A stretch of DNA of 64,000 bases. Origin: Catenulispora sp. EB89 (GTDB taxonomy: Bacteria > Actinomycetota > Actinomycetes > Streptomycetales > Catenulisporaceae). The notes beneath the pieces were generated by a model. The model saw nothing but the letters and a program-made list of their open reading frames with translations. It searched no databases and was not told where the DNA came from. Shown here in pieces: positions 8,466 through 17,417 of the stretch (position 1 is its first letter; each line of letters opens with the position of its first letter). The translations under genes were made by a program, and so were the position numbers. The stretch covers positions 124,001-188,000 of the forward strand of contig NZ_JBGCCU010000003.1 in NCBI RefSeq assembly GCF_041261445.1, read 5' to 3'.

Positions 8466-9872
8466 ATGGACTTGATCGGTATGAAGCACGCGATCGTGGT
8501 GGACCTCGGCTACGGCGACGCCGGCAAAGGCTCGACCGTCGACTGGCTCTGCTCCCCCGGGCACGCCGAACGTTCCGAGCACGCCGCCGCCTCCGGGGCC
8601 GCCGATTCCGCCGCATCCGCCGACCGCCGCACCGCCTCACAAGTCCGTGCCGTCATCCGCTTCAACGGCGGCGCGCAGGCCGCGCACAACGTGGTCACCC
8701 CCGACGGCCGCCACCACACCTTCGCGCAGTTCGGCGCCGGCACCTTCCACGGCGTGCCGACCCACCTGTCCCGCTTCATGCTCGTCGAACCCTTCGCCCT
8801 GGCCGCCGAGGCCGCGCACCTGGCCGAACTCGGCATCCCCAACCCGTTCGCCCTGCTCTCGGCAGACTCCCGCGCGCTTATCACCACCCCCTACCACCGT
8901 GCCGCGAACCGCGTGCGCGAGTCAGCCCGGGACCGCACCCCCGGGTCGACCCGCCACGGGACCTGCGGCATGGGGATCGGCGAGACGGTCTCCTTCTCCC
9001 TGGCCGTCTCGCCAGATAAGCCACCGCGCGTGGGGGACTGCCGGGACCGCGCCACGCTGGTCAGGAAGCTGACGGCGCTGCGCGACCGGATCGCCGCCGA
9101 CCTGGAGCTGTCCGGCCTGCACCTGCCCGCGGACCTGCCGGGCCCGGAGTTCTGCGCGGACGTGTACCAGGCGTTCGCGCAGCGCGTGCGGATCGTGGAC
9201 GAGGAGTGCGACGGCTATCTCGCCACGCTCCTGGAATCCGGGCCCTGCGTCTTCGAGGGCGCGCAGGGCGTACTGCTCGACGAGTGGTACGGCTTCCACC
9301 CGCACACCACGTGGTCGACGACCACGTTCGCCAACGCCGAGGAGCTGCTGACGGAGTCCGGCCAGGGCCCCGACAGCACCGTGCGCCTCGGCGTGGTCCG
9401 CACCTACAGCACCCGGCACGGCGCCGGACCGTTCGTCTCCGAGGACGCGTCCCTGGCCCCGATGCTGCCGGAGCCGCACAACGAGGCCGGAACGTGGCAG
9501 GGGGCGTTCCGGATCGGGCACTTCGACGCGGTGGCACATCGCTACGCGCTCGACGTGTGCGGCGGCGCCGACGCATTGGTGGTCACGCACGCGGACGTCC
9601 GAGCGCGCGGCCGCCGCCTGTGCCGGGCCTACCAGGCCTCCGCGGACGTACCCGCGATGGAGAAGCTGCCACGCAGCCTGATGCCCGACCTGGACTACCA
9701 GCGGCTGCTCACCAAGACGGTGATGTCCTGCACGCCGGTGTACGAGGACGGCCCGCGCGACCAGCGCGACTGGCCGGACGTGATCGGCGAGGCACTGGCG
9801 ACCCCGGTCGCCCTGGTGTCCTCGGGGCCGACGTGGCGGGAGAAGGCCGCGCGGCTGCCCTGCGCGAAGTAG
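8466..9872 (+). CDS. Adenylosuccinate-synthetase-like protein (divergent PurA paralogue)
   Basis: 468 aa from ATG 8466; ATG 8481 aligns better with the PurA N-terminus. PurA landmarks are present in order: P-loop-like GYGDAGKG (Asp18), RFNGGAQAAHNVV with the catalytic-type His74, GTCGMGIGE in place of GTTGRGIGP (Thr166 kept), EGAQGVLLD, RTYSTRHGAGPF and GHFDAVAHRYALDVCGGADALVVTHADV. The GTP-base motif KLDVLDG is replaced by THADV. A low-complexity insertion occupies residues 32-58. The nucleotide-ligase chemistry may be kept with a different acceptor or base. It is not the housekeeping purA, judging by these changes. It probably shares a transcript with the VWA gene. Confidence 0.75.
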   Translation: MDLIGMKHAIVVDLGYGDAGKGSTVDWLCSPGHAERSEHAAASGAADSAASADRRTASQVRAVIRFNGGAQAAHNVVTPDGRHHTFAQFGAGTFHGVPTHLSRFMLVEPFALAAEAAHLAELGIPNPFALLSADSRALITTPYHRAANRVRESARDRTPGSTRHGTCGMGIGETVSFSLAVSPDKPPRVGDCRDRATLVRKLTALRDRIAADLELSGLHLPADLPGPEFCADVYQAFAQRVRIVDEECDGYLATLLESGPCVFEGAQGVLLDEWYGFHPHTTWSTTTFANAEELLTESGQGPDSTVRLGVVRTYSTRHGAGPFVSEDASLAPMLPEPHNEAGTWQGAFRIGHFDAVAHRYALDVCGGADALVVTHADVRARGRRLCRAYQASADVPAMEKLPRSLMPDLDYQRLLTKTVMSCTPVYEDGPRDQRDWPDVIGEALATPVALVSSGPTWREKAARLPCAK

Positions 9873-9884
9873 TGCGCGTGCAGG

Positions 9885-10012
9885 GCGGGCGCGCGGCCTG
9901 GCGCGCCGACAGCACGGGCCCGGGTGCGCTAGCAGCGCGTGGCCGCGTGCACTGGCAACGCGGGCCGCGGCGCGCCGATTGTGCGGGCCCGGCTGCGCCG
10001 ACAGCGCTGGGC
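9885..10012. repeat. Imperfect GC-rich direct repeat
   Basis: A stretch of about 45 bp beginning GGCGCGCCGA near 9900 recurs at about 9968 with several mismatches (both contain CGGGCCCGG and TGCGC blocks). It fills the gap after the purA-like gene. No gene is visible in it. Confidence 0.45.
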
Positions 10013-10015
10013 GCC

Positions 10016-10345
10016 TCAGGTGTGCAGCGTCACGCAGGCCGGGTCGCCGATGGCCTGGTAGCTGCCGTCGTTCATCTTCTGCCAACCCTGGGAGCAGGCC
10101 AGCGTCTGATCCGGCCACGGCTGGTCGGAGGTGCTGTAGCTCCAGTCCTTCACCCAGAAGTGGAAGTGCCCGTAAAAACCGTTCGGCAGCAGCGAGGACC
10201 CGCTCATCTGGTCGATGTGCAGGCCCGAGCCGTCAAGTCAGAGGCAGTTCACCCCGTTGCAGTTGCCGTCGCTGGCGACTGCGGGCGCCGCGGGTCCGAT
10301 CAGAGCGATGGTGATCTTACTCCCCGGAGGGATCCCGATGATCAC
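10016..10345 (-). pseudogene. Broken gene for a small secreted protein
   Basis: A continuous minus-strand reading from GTG 10345 to the stop at 10016 would give about 109 residues interrupted once by TGA at 10238-10240. Before the stop it reads a weak signal-like segment and a Cys-containing SDGNCNGVNCL. After it come LDGSGLHIDQMSG, FYGHFHFWVKDWSY and two more cysteines. Composition (Trp, Tyr, Cys, Gly) looks like a real exported protein, not a shadow frame. Alternatives are a sequencing error or translation of only the last 63 residues from ATG 10207. It begins 15 nt after the HIT gene. The family is unknown. Confidence 0.5.
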
Positions 10346-10359
10346 GAAACCGGCGCGTC

Positions 10360-10722
10360 TCAGCTCCCGAATGTGCTCAGGAAATCGCCGCCGAGAACAT
10401 GCGCGTGAACGTGGAACACCGTCTGCCCCGCGTGCGCATCAGTGTTGAACACCACCCGGTAGCCACCGTCGGCGACGCCCTCGGCCTCGGCCACCGCGGC
10501 GGCCTCGACCAACAGCGCGGCCGCCAGCTCCGGGGCGTTCGCCGCCAGCTCGACCGCGTTCCGGTAGTGCGCGCGCGGCACGACCAGGTCGTGGACCGGG
10601 GCCTGGGGGTTGATGTCCTTGAACGCGACGGTGGTCTCCGTCTCGCGGACCACCGTCGCCGGGATCTCGCCGGCCACGATCTTGCAGAAGAGACAGTCGG
10701 GTTGCGGTCGGCCGTCGGCCAT
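10360..10722 (-). CDS. HIT-domain protein (histidine triad nucleotide-binding)
   Basis: 120 aa. Hydrolase of nucleoside phosphoramidates of the HINT branch. CLFCKIVAGEIP opens the domain and the histidine triad is HVHAHVLGG near the C-terminus. ATG 10722 is preceded by GAGGAGG with 5-nt spacing; ATG 10725 is one codon upstream and too close. In many actinobacteria this gene sits in the rsmE-phoH block, and here it is separated from both neighbours by rightward accessory genes. Confidence 0.93.
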   Translation of the reverse strand: MADGRPQPDCLFCKIVAGEIPATVVRETETTVAFKDINPQAPVHDLVVPRAHYRNAVELAANAPELAAALLVEAAAVAEAEGVADGGYRVVFNTDAHAGQTVFHVHAHVLGGDFLSTFGS

Positions 10723-10779
10723 CATGTCCTCCTCGGGCGCCCGTCGGTCGGGGCTTTTCCGGCGATAGGCTACGGCACC

Positions 10780-12267
10780 ATGCGCCTCCTCGACGGTTTC
10801 GCCCCGACCGCGGCCGCGATCGGTACCTCCCCCGACGTGCCGGAGCTGAGCGACGACGCTCAGGCCGCCGTCAAGGGCTTCGCCTCGGCCACCGCCGTGG
10901 CTCCGGGAGAGTCCATCGACTTCCACCTCGATGTGGCCGAGCCGGGGGACGTCACCGTCGAGATCTACCGCGTCGGCGCGTACGAGGACCACCGCTCGGC
11001 GCTGCTCGGCAGCAGCGAGCCGGTGGCCGTGGTGCCGCAGCCGGAACCGGTGACGGACCCGGACACCGGGATGGTCACCTGCCTGTGGGAGGCGGCCTGG
11101 CGGCTGACCGTGCCGGCGGACTGGAAGTCCGGGGCGTACCTCGCGGTGCTGCGCGCCGGAGAGGGCGCGAACTACGTGCCCTTCGTCGTCCGCGATCTGC
11201 GGCGCCGCGCGAGCTGGCTGGTCGTCGTCCCCTTCGCCTGCTACCAGGCGTACAACATGTACCCCTTCGACAACGCCCGCGGGAAGAACCTCTACTACGG
11301 GTTCGACGAGAACGGCGAGCAGAGCAGCAAGCTGCGCGCGTCCTCGGTCTCCTTCCAGCGGCCCTACGAGCTGACCGGCATGCCGCGCGAGGCCGAGCGG
11401 GTCCACGACTTCATCGTCTGGGCCGAGCGCCAGAGCTACGACATGGAGTACGCGTCGAGCGCCGACCTCAACGAGGGCCGCGTCGATCCGCTGAACTACA
11501 AGGGCCTGATCTTCGCCGGGCACGACGAGTACTGGTCGGCCGGGATGCGCAAGTCGCTGGTGAAGGCCCTGGATTCGGGCGTCTCCGCGGTGTTCCTTCA
11601 GGCGAACAACGTCTACTGGCACATCCGCTACGAGGGCTCGACGATCACCTGCTTCAAGTCGCGCCAGGACCCGGTCAAGACCAAGCGCCCCGGCCAGACC
11701 GTCATGTGGCGCGACCTGAAGCTGCCCGAGCAGGAACTGCTGGGGGCGCAGTACGTCAGCCTCGTCAAGGGCGACGCCCCGCTCGTGGTCACCAACGCCG
11801 ACCACTGGTTCTGGCAGGCGGCCGGGGTGAGCGACGGCGACACCTTCCCCGGCCTGGTCGGTGGCGAGGCGGACGCGGTCCACGAGAAGTATCAGGAGGC
11901 TGACTCGACGGAGTTCACCGTCCTGGCCCGCTCCCCCTACACCGACGGCGCCGACGGCACCCGCGAGCAGCAGACGGTGTTGCACCGCAAGGCCAGCGGC
12001 GCCTGGGTCTTCGACGCCGGGACGTTCTTCTGGCCGATGGCGCTGGGCCGCGAGGGCTTCGCCGACGCCCGGATCGAGGCCGCGACCGCCGCGCTGCTGG
12101 CCCGCATCGCCGCCGGGGACGGTCTGGCCTCCCGGTCGTCACGCCGTCGCGCCGCCCTGGCCGCGGTCGTGAAGCGCGAGGCCAGCCCGTCGGCGGTGTC
12201 CGCGAAGGCGAAGCCGGTGGTGAAGCGCGTGGGCCGCAAGGTGAAGCACACGCTGAAGCGCTCATGA
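10780..12267 (+). CDS. N,N-dimethylformamidase beta-subunit-like protein
   Basis: 495 aa. Blocks typical of the DMFase large-subunit C-terminal family are visible: an N-terminal beta-sandwich portion (about 30-130), YQAYNMYPFDNARGKNLYYG, then the hallmark FAGHDEYWS followed by LQANNVYWHIRYE and FDAGTFFWP. Real DMFase hydrolyses dimethylformamide and needs a small alpha subunit, not seen here, so the substrate is open. The last 45 residues are Lys/Arg/Ala-rich (AKAKPVVKRVGRKVKHTLKR), like a histone H1 tail. ATG 10780 follows a TAGGCT hexamer by 8 nt with no Shine-Dalgarno, suggesting a leaderless mRNA. Confidence 0.78.
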   Translation: MRLLDGFAPTAAAIGTSPDVPELSDDAQAAVKGFASATAVAPGESIDFHLDVAEPGDVTVEIYRVGAYEDHRSALLGSSEPVAVVPQPEPVTDPDTGMVTCLWEAAWRLTVPADWKSGAYLAVLRAGEGANYVPFVVRDLRRRASWLVVVPFACYQAYNMYPFDNARGKNLYYGFDENGEQSSKLRASSVSFQRPYELTGMPREAERVHDFIVWAERQSYDMEYASSADLNEGRVDPLNYKGLIFAGHDEYWSAGMRKSLVKALDSGVSAVFLQANNVYWHIRYEGSTITCFKSRQDPVKTKRPGQTVMWRDLKLPEQELLGAQYVSLVKGDAPLVVTNADHWFWQAAGVSDGDTFPGLVGGEADAVHEKYQEADSTEFTVLARSPYTDGADGTREQQTVLHRKASGAWVFDAGTFFWPMALGREGFADARIEAATAALLARIAAGDGLASRSSRRRAALAAVVKREASPSAVSAKAKPVVKRVGRKVKHTLKRS

Positions 12268-12324
12268 GGCCGTAGGCCGCTGAACCGGCCGGGCAGCGGG
12301 ACGGCGGGTTATATCTTCTGCGTC

Positions 12325-12816
12325 ATGACAACGAAGCCCACCAGGACCGTACGCCTCGACCCGATGACACCGGACGAGTACGGGCCGTGGCGCGGGACCG
12401 TCGCCACCAGCTACGCCAAGGCCCAGGTCAACGAGGGTCACTGGGCCGTCGAGAGCGCGCAGCGGCAGGCCTGGGACGTCGTGGAGGGCCTGCTGCCCTG
12501 GGGCCCCGCGACCCCCGGCCAGCACGTGTGGGTCGCCCGCGACCCCGCCACCGAGCAGCGGGTCGGGACGCTCTGGATAGCCATGCGGACGGCCGGCATC
12601 GGTGTGGAGGCCTTCATCTACGACATCCACGTCGAGGACGACCTCCAAGGCGGCGGCTACGGCCGCGCGATCATGGAGGCCGCAGCGGACGCGGCACGCA
12701 CGCTCGGCGCGGCGACCATCACGCTGAACGTGCACGGGACCAACGAACGCGCCTTCCAGCTCTACAAGAGCCTGGGCTACGGAGTCACCAACCTGCACAT
12801 GCGCTTGGGATTGTGA
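12325..12816 (+). CDS. GNAT-family N-acetyltransferase
   Basis: 163 aa single GNAT domain. Motif A is LQGGGYGRAIMEAA preceded by the strand IYDIHVEDD, and motif B is NVHGTNERAFQLYKSLGY. The substrate is unknown. TATATC at 12310-12315 lies 9 nt before the ATG, suggesting a leaderless transcript. Its TGA abuts the stop of the convergent monooxygenase-like gene (TGATCA), leaving no intergenic base. Confidence 0.85.
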   Translation: MTTKPTRTVRLDPMTPDEYGPWRGTVATSYAKAQVNEGHWAVESAQRQAWDVVEGLLPWGPATPGQHVWVARDPATEQRVGTLWIAMRTAGIGVEAFIYDIHVEDDLQGGGYGRAIMEAAADAARTLGAATITLNVHGTNERAFQLYKSLGYGVTNLHMRLGL

Positions 12817-13140
12817 TCAGGCGCCCCATCCGTAGGCGTCGTCGGTCTTGAGCTCCTCCCAGAACGCCGGTTCCGGCTGCCCGGTCGCGTGCACGGCCTG
12901 CATCATCGGCCGGATCTCAGCCTCCTGCTCCGAGAAGAAGGCCTCGAAGCTCTGCCGGTCGGGCCACTCGTCGAGCACCATCAGGCTGGACCCGTCCTCG
13001 GATCCGTAGAAGCGGTGGGCGATGAGGCCGTGGCGCTTGGCCGCCTCGACGACGCCGGTCAGCCGCTCGTGGTTGTCCTTCGCGTACTGCTCCATCGCCT
13101 GTGCGTTCCCAGGGATCCTCAGCGTCAAGAACACGGACAT
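12817..13140 (-). CDS. ABM-superfamily (antibiotic biosynthesis monooxygenase-like) protein
   Basis: 107 aa from ATG 13140, with GAGGAG 5 nt upstream. The dimeric alpha/beta-barrel pattern is visible: an opening strand MSVFLTLRIPGN, a central HRFYGSEDGSSLMVLDEWPD and a helix around SFEAFFSEQEAEIRPMMQA. Many relatives are cofactor-free monooxygenases or heme-degrading enzymes, but others are uncharacterised. No catalytic assignment can be made. Confidence 0.75.
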   Translation of the reverse strand: MSVFLTLRIPGNAQAMEQYAKDNHERLTGVVEAAKRHGLIAHRFYGSEDGSSLMVLDEWPDRQSFEAFFSEQEAEIRPMMQAVHATGQPEPAFWEELKTDDAYGWGA

Positions 13141-13256
13141 GGCTGCTCCTCTCACGGCGCGCTCGTGATGCGCCAGAATGTTCGAGCCATTCCAGTCGAT
13201 CCCCTAGACGATCCCGCGGGGCGACTCAATACGCCATCCGGAGGAAGGACCTCCCG

Positions 13257-14000
13257 CTATCCCCAGCGTCCCGACTTCGCCAGCACCACTGTCGCCGCAG
13301 CAGTCCCGGCGGTAGACGTCCGCAACACCGTGGGGCCCATCTTGTAGGCCCGCGCGCCGGCTTCCTCGAAGGCCGCCAGCTCCTGCCGCGAGATCGAGCC
13401 CTCGGGGCCGATCACCAGCACCACCGACCCCTCGCCGACCACGTCCAGACCGGCCAGCGGCGTCTCAGCGTCCTCATGCAGCACCAGCGCCTGATCGGCG
13501 TCCGCCAGCAGCTTGGCCACCTCGGCGGTGGAGTGCAGCGCCGACACCGTCGGCCACCAGGCGCGCCGCGACTGCTTCGCCGCCTCGCGCGCCGTCGCGC
13601 GCCACTTGTTCAGCGCCTTCTCGCCGCGCTCGCCCTTCCACTGCACGATGGACCGGCTCGCCGCCCACGGCACGATCGCGTCGACGCCGATCTCCGTCAT
13701 CGTCTCCACCGCGGTCTCGCCGCGGTCGCCCTTGGGCAGCGCCTGGACCACGGTGATCCGCGGTGTCGGGGCCGGTGTGCGCACCAGGTCCCGGACGTCC
13801 AGCTCCAGCCAGTCCTTGTGCGCCACCGCCACCACGCACTCGGCGACCGTGCCCTCGCCGCCGGCGAGGTCCACGCGCTCCCCCGCCGTCAGCCGGCGGA
13901 CGAGGGCCGCGTGGCGTCCCTCCGGGCCGTCCAGGCGGACGCGAGCACCGCGACCGGTCGTCTCAGTGTCCTGCCAGAAGAAGACCGGTGCGGTGCTCAC
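13257..14000 (-). CDS. rsmE: 16S rRNA m3U1498 methyltransferase RsmE
   Basis: 247 aa. SPOUT-class methyltransferase that modifies U1498 of 16S rRNA. An N-terminal PUA-like barrel (about 1-75) precedes the knotted SAM-binding domain with VLVIGPEGSI and the ending LGPTVLRTSTAG-type motif (here MGPTVLRTSTAG). It follows dnaJ in the usual actinobacterial hrcA-dnaJ-rsmE order, 55 nt downstream. Confidence 0.94.
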   Translation of the reverse strand: MSTAPVFFWQDTETTGRGARVRLDGPEGRHAALVRRLTAGERVDLAGGEGTVAECVVAVAHKDWLELDVRDLVRTPAPTPRITVVQALPKGDRGETAVETMTEIGVDAIVPWAASRSIVQWKGERGEKALNKWRATAREAAKQSRRAWWPTVSALHSTAEVAKLLADADQALVLHEDAETPLAGLDVVGEGSVVLVIGPEGSISRQELAAFEEAGARAYKMGPTVLRTSTAGTAAATVVLAKSGRWG

Positions 14001-14055
14001 GTGGTTCCCTTGTGTCTTTTGTCGTGCTCGCTGCGTACCGTCCCGCGTGCGGCAG

Positions 14056-15183
14056 TCAACGGGCGTTGAAGGCGTCCCGCAACCGCGAGAAGAGCTTCTG
14101 CTGGCCCGGCGCGAACTCCCCGGAGGGGCGTTCCTCGCCGCGCAGCTTGGCCAGCCGGCGCAGCAGGTCCTCCTGCTCGGCGTCCAGCTTCGACGGCGTC
14201 TTCACCTCGACGTGCACGATGAGGTCGCCGCGGCCGGTGCCGCGCAGGTGCTGGATGCCGCGGCCGCGCAGGGTGATCGCGTGCCCGGACTGGGTGCCCG
14301 GGCGGACGTCGATCTCGGCCGGGCCGTCCAGGGTCTCCAGCGGCAGCTTGGTACCCAGCGAGGCGGCCGTCATCGGCAGCGTCACAGTGCAGTGCAGGTC
14401 GTCGCCGCGGCGCTGGAAGATCGGGTGCGGCAGCTCGACGATCTCGATGAACAGGTCGCCGGCCGGACCGCCGCCGGGGCCGACCTCGCCCTCGCCGGCC
14501 AGCTGGATCCGGGTGCCGTTGTCCACGCCCGGCGGGATCTTCACGGTCAGCTTGCGCCGGGTGCGGACCCGGCCCTCGCCGCTGCACTCCGGGCACGGCG
14601 AGGGGACCACCGTGCCGAAGCCCTGGCACTGCGGGCACGGCCGGGAGGTCATGACCTGGCCCAGGAACGAGCGCGTGACCTGCGAGACCTCGCCGCGGCC
14701 GTTGCACATGTCGCAGGTGACCGGGTGGGTCCCGGGGGCCGAGCCCTCGCCGGAGCAGGCGACGCAGATCACCGCTGTGTCCACGCTGATCTCGCGCGCC
14801 GAGCCGAAGGCGGCGTCGGCGAGCTCGATCTCGATCCGGATCAGCGCGTCGTTGCCCTTGCGGACCCGCGAGCGCGGGCCGCGCGAGGTCTGGCCGCCGA
14901 AGAAGGCGTCCATGATGTCCGTGAACCCGAAGCCGGCGAAGCCGCCCGCCGCGCCGCCGGCGCCCCGGGGGTCGCCGCCGAGGTCGTACATCTGGCGCTT
15001 CTGCGGGTCCGACAGGACCTCGTACGCCATGCCTATCTCTTTGAACCGTTCCTGCGTCCCGGGATCCGGGTTGACGTCCGGATGCAGTTCACGGGCCAGG
15101 CGCCGGTACGCCTTCTTGATCTCGTCCTGCGTGGCGTCTCGCCGCACACCCAAGACGCCGTAGTAATCAGTCGACACCGACAT
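14056..15183 (-). CDS. dnaJ: Chaperone DnaJ
   Basis: 375 aa Hsp40 co-chaperone of DnaK. J domain with HPD at residues 34-36, a Gly/Phe-rich stretch ([18 protein letters not shown]), and four zinc-finger repeats [24 protein letters not shown] and [11 protein letters not shown] 15183 is the family start; a longer upstream frame is not conserved. The gene lies 64 nt after hrcA, the dnaJ2-type arrangement in actinobacteria, and so falls under HrcA/CIRCE control. Confidence 0.96.
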   Translation of the reverse strand: MSVSTDYYGVLGVRRDATQDEIKKAYRRLARELHPDVNPDPGTQERFKEIGMAYEVLSDPQKRQMYDLGGDPRGAGGAAGGFAGFGFTDIMDAFFGGQTSRGPRSRVRKGNDALIRIEIELADAAFGSAREISVDTAVICVACSGEGSAPGTHPVTCDMCNGRGEVSQVTRSFLGQVMTSRPCPQCQGFGTVVPSPCPECSGEGRVRTRRKLTVKIPPGVDNGTRIQLAGEGEVGPGGGPAGDLFIEIVELPHPIFQRRGDDLHCTVTLPMTAASLGTKLPLETLDGPAEIDVRPGTQSGHAITLRGRGIQHLRGTGRGDLIVHVEVKTPSKLDAEQEDLLRRLAKLRGEERPSGEFAPGQQKLFSRLRDAFNAR

Positions 15184-15247
15184 GCCCTCGCTAGACTCCG
15201 CCCAGAAAAACTTGCATCTATTACACACGCTACGTGGTGCTAAGAGC

Positions 15248-16279
15248 TTAGGTCTCAGCCAGTATGCGCCCCACATAGGCGGCTACGGCGGTGACCGCGC
15301 CCATCATGCCGGGGTAATCCATCCGGGTGGGCCCGAGCACGCCGAGGTGGGCGACCACGTCCTTCTCCCCCCGACCGTACCCGGTGGCCACGACCGACGT
15401 GCCGACCAGACCTTCGTGCGCGTTCTCGTGCCCGATCCGCACCGTGAGCCCGGACTTCGCCTCTCCGAACAAGCGCAGCAACACCACTTGTTCCTCCAGC
15501 GCCTCCAGAACCGGGTAGACCGTGTCAGGGAAATCATGGCGGAAGCGCGCCAGGTTGGCCGTACCGGCCATGACGAGCCGCTCCTCGCGCTGCTCGACCA
15601 CGGCGTCCAACAGCGTCGCGACCAGCACCCCGATCCAGGTGCGGTCCTCGGCGGCGAAGCGCTCGGCGAAGCCGTCCAGCAGCGTCGGGACGTCGTTCAG
15701 GCGCCGCGCGCCGACCTCGGCGTTCAGCCGGGCCCGCACGTCGGCCAGGGTGGCCTCGGGCACCGGGCCGCCGCAGTCCACGATCCGCTGCTCGACCCGG
15801 CCGGTGTCGGTGATCAGCACCAGCATGATCCGGGACGGGGTCAGCGGCACCAGCTCCACGTGCCGCACCGCCGAGCGGCTCAGCGAGGGGTACTGGACCA
15901 CCGCGACCTGCTGCGTTATCTGGGCCAGCAGCCGCACGGTGCGGGCCACCACGTCGTCGAGGTCGACCGCGCCGTCCAGGAAGGAGTGGATGGCCCGCTT
16001 CTCGGCCCCGGACAACGGCTTGACCTGCGAGAGCCGGTCCACGAACAGCCGGTAGCCCTTGTCGGTGGGCACCCGGCCGGCGCTGGTGTGCGGCTGGTGG
16101 ATGTAGCCCTCGTCCTCCAGGGCGGCCATCTCGTTGCGTATCGTGGCCGGCGACACGCCGATGTTGTGCCGCTCGACCAGGGCCTTGGAACCGACCGGCT
16201 CCCTGGTGGCGACGTAGTCCTGCACGATGGCGCGGAGCACGTCGAGCTTGCGCTCGTCGAGCCTGCTCTCGGTCGTCAC
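15248..16279 (-). CDS. hrcA: Heat-inducible transcription repressor HrcA
   Basis: 343 aa. Winged-helix repressor that binds CIRCE and is kept active by GroEL. The N-terminal wHTH reads [18 protein letters not shown], then [31 protein letters not shown] 16279 is chosen because GGAGG lies 5 nt upstream. A CIRCE element sits 39 bp upstream, so hrcA-dnaJ is probably autoregulated. Confidence 0.95.
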   Translation of the reverse strand: MTTESRLDERKLDVLRAIVQDYVATREPVGSKALVERHNIGVSPATIRNEMAALEDEGYIHQPHTSAGRVPTDKGYRLFVDRLSQVKPLSGAEKRAIHSFLDGAVDLDDVVARTVRLLAQITQQVAVVQYPSLSRSAVRHVELVPLTPSRIMLVLITDTGRVEQRIVDCGGPVPEATLADVRARLNAEVGARRLNDVPTLLDGFAERFAAEDRTWIGVLVATLLDAVVEQREERLVMAGTANLARFRHDFPDTVYPVLEALEEQVVLLRLFGEAKSGLTVRIGHENAHEGLVGTSVVATGYGRGEKDVVAHLGVLGPTRMDYPGMMGAVTAVAAYVGRILAET

Positions 16280-16317
16280 ACCCGCCTCCGCATCTCCCGG
16301 CCCGGCTCTCCCTTCCC

Positions 16318-16342
16318 TGGCACTCACCGAGGTGGAGTGCCA
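16318..16342. promoter_or_regulatory. CIRCE operator
   Basis: TGGCACTC and GAGTGCCA form perfect 8-bp arms separated by exactly 9 bp, matching the CIRCE consensus (TTAGCACTC-N9-GAGTGCTAA). It lies between hrcA and a TACACT hexamer on the minus strand at about 16357-16362 that could be the -10. Confidence 0.93.
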
Positions 16343-16522
16343 AGGCATTCCTTTCAGTGTAACGGCGTGTAGCCGGGAATGGTCCTTCCCCCTGTGCGCT
16401 ATCGGCTGCGGCCCAGGTCGAAGGCGCCGGTCAGGACGTGGGACGCGGCCGGGCGCCGGACGGCCGCCGATCGGCCGCCCGTTGCTCTGTACCCGCTCTG
16501 CCGCCGCGCAGACGCGCCGCGG

Positions 16523-16554
16523 GCCGACAGGATCGGGAGCTGACAGGATCGGGA
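16523..16554 (+). repeat. 16-bp tandem direct repeat at the MBL gene start
   Basis: GCCGACAGGATCGGGA is repeated immediately as GCTGACAGGATCGGGA, ending one base before the ATG of the MBL gene. It may be a duplicated promoter/-10 region or a binding site for an activator that recognises direct repeats. Confidence 0.6.
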
Positions 16555-16555
16555 C

Positions 16556-17407
16556 ATGAGTGCCTGGACCGAGACCGCGGACCGCGTCTTCACACGCCGC
16601 TTCGAGCCCGTCAACATCACCGTGACCGCCGTGCTCGGCGGCGACGGCGTCCTGGTCGCCGACACCCGGTGCAGTGTGCAGGAGGGCCGGGAACTGCGCG
16701 AGGAGTTGACGAAGCTCACACCGCTGCCGGTCCGCTGGGTCGTCAACACGCACACGCATTTCGACCACATGTGGGGCAACGCGGCCTTCGACGCGCCGCA
16801 CCAGATCCCGCCGGCGGACTTCTGGGGCCACGAGAACATGCCGGACTTCGACCCCGAATCCCCGGAGTTCCTGGAACTGCGCGACTACATCCTGCGCGAG
16901 GGCGGCCCGGAGTGGCGGCCGAAGCTGGACGAGCTGGTGGTGCGCAAGCCCGACCGCCTCGTGGCCCGCGAGCACGTCCTGGACCTCGGCGGCCGGGTCG
17001 CCGAACTGCGCCACGTCGGCCGCGGGCACACCGACAACGATCTCGTGGTCTGGCTGCCGGACGCCGCGGTCGCGATCAGCGGCGACCTGGTCGAGCAGTC
17101 CGGGCCGGTGGCCTTCGGCAAGGACTCCTTCCCGCTCGACTGGCCGGAGACGCTGACCGCGCTCGCCGAGCTCACCGCCGGGCAGACCACGTACATCCCC
17201 GGCCACGGCGATCCCTCCGGCGTCGAATTCCTTCAGGCGCAACAGGAATTCGTCACGTCTGTAGCTCACCGGATCAGGAGCCTGCACGCGGACGGCGTCC
17301 CGGTCGAGCGCGCGGTGGAGGTCGGCCCGTGGCCGTACGAGGACGCGTCGTGGTTCGACAACGCCGTCAAGCGCGGCTACGCCCAGCTCGCCGGCGAGCT
17401 TTTGTAG
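16556..17407 (+). CDS. Metallo-beta-lactamase-fold hydrolase
   Basis: 283 aa. The metal-binding motif HTHFDH is at residues 66-71, with a later [10 protein letters not shown] and SGDLVEQ, and a distal IPGHGDPS. This is a class-B-like fold used by many hydrolases; the substrate is not evident. No signal peptide is seen. It diverges from hrcA and is followed 10 nt later by the DUF3097 gene, an association common in actinobacteria. Confidence 0.88.
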   Translation: MSAWTETADRVFTRRFEPVNITVTAVLGGDGVLVADTRCSVQEGRELREELTKLTPLPVRWVVNTHTHFDHMWGNAAFDAPHQIPPADFWGHENMPDFDPESPEFLELRDYILREGGPEWRPKLDELVVRKPDRLVAREHVLDLGGRVAELRHVGRGHTDNDLVVWLPDAAVAISGDLVEQSGPVAFGKDSFPLDWPETLTALAELTAGQTTYIPGHGDPSGVEFLQAQQEFVTSVAHRIRSLHADGVPVERAVEVGPWPYEDASWFDNAVKRGYAQLAGELL

Positions 17408-17417
17408 TCTGGCAGGC

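Noticed and set aside
8466-9872. Phage-type PurZ (2-aminoadenine synthesis) enzyme
   Set aside because: The protein is longer than PurZ, there is no companion dZTP-pathway gene or phage gene nearby, and the family-specific residues could not be confirmed by eye.
10725-11985. Long minus-strand extension of the HIT frame
   Set aside because: It is antisense to the well-supported dimethylformamidase-like gene; the HIT protein has a clear start and ribosome site at 10722.
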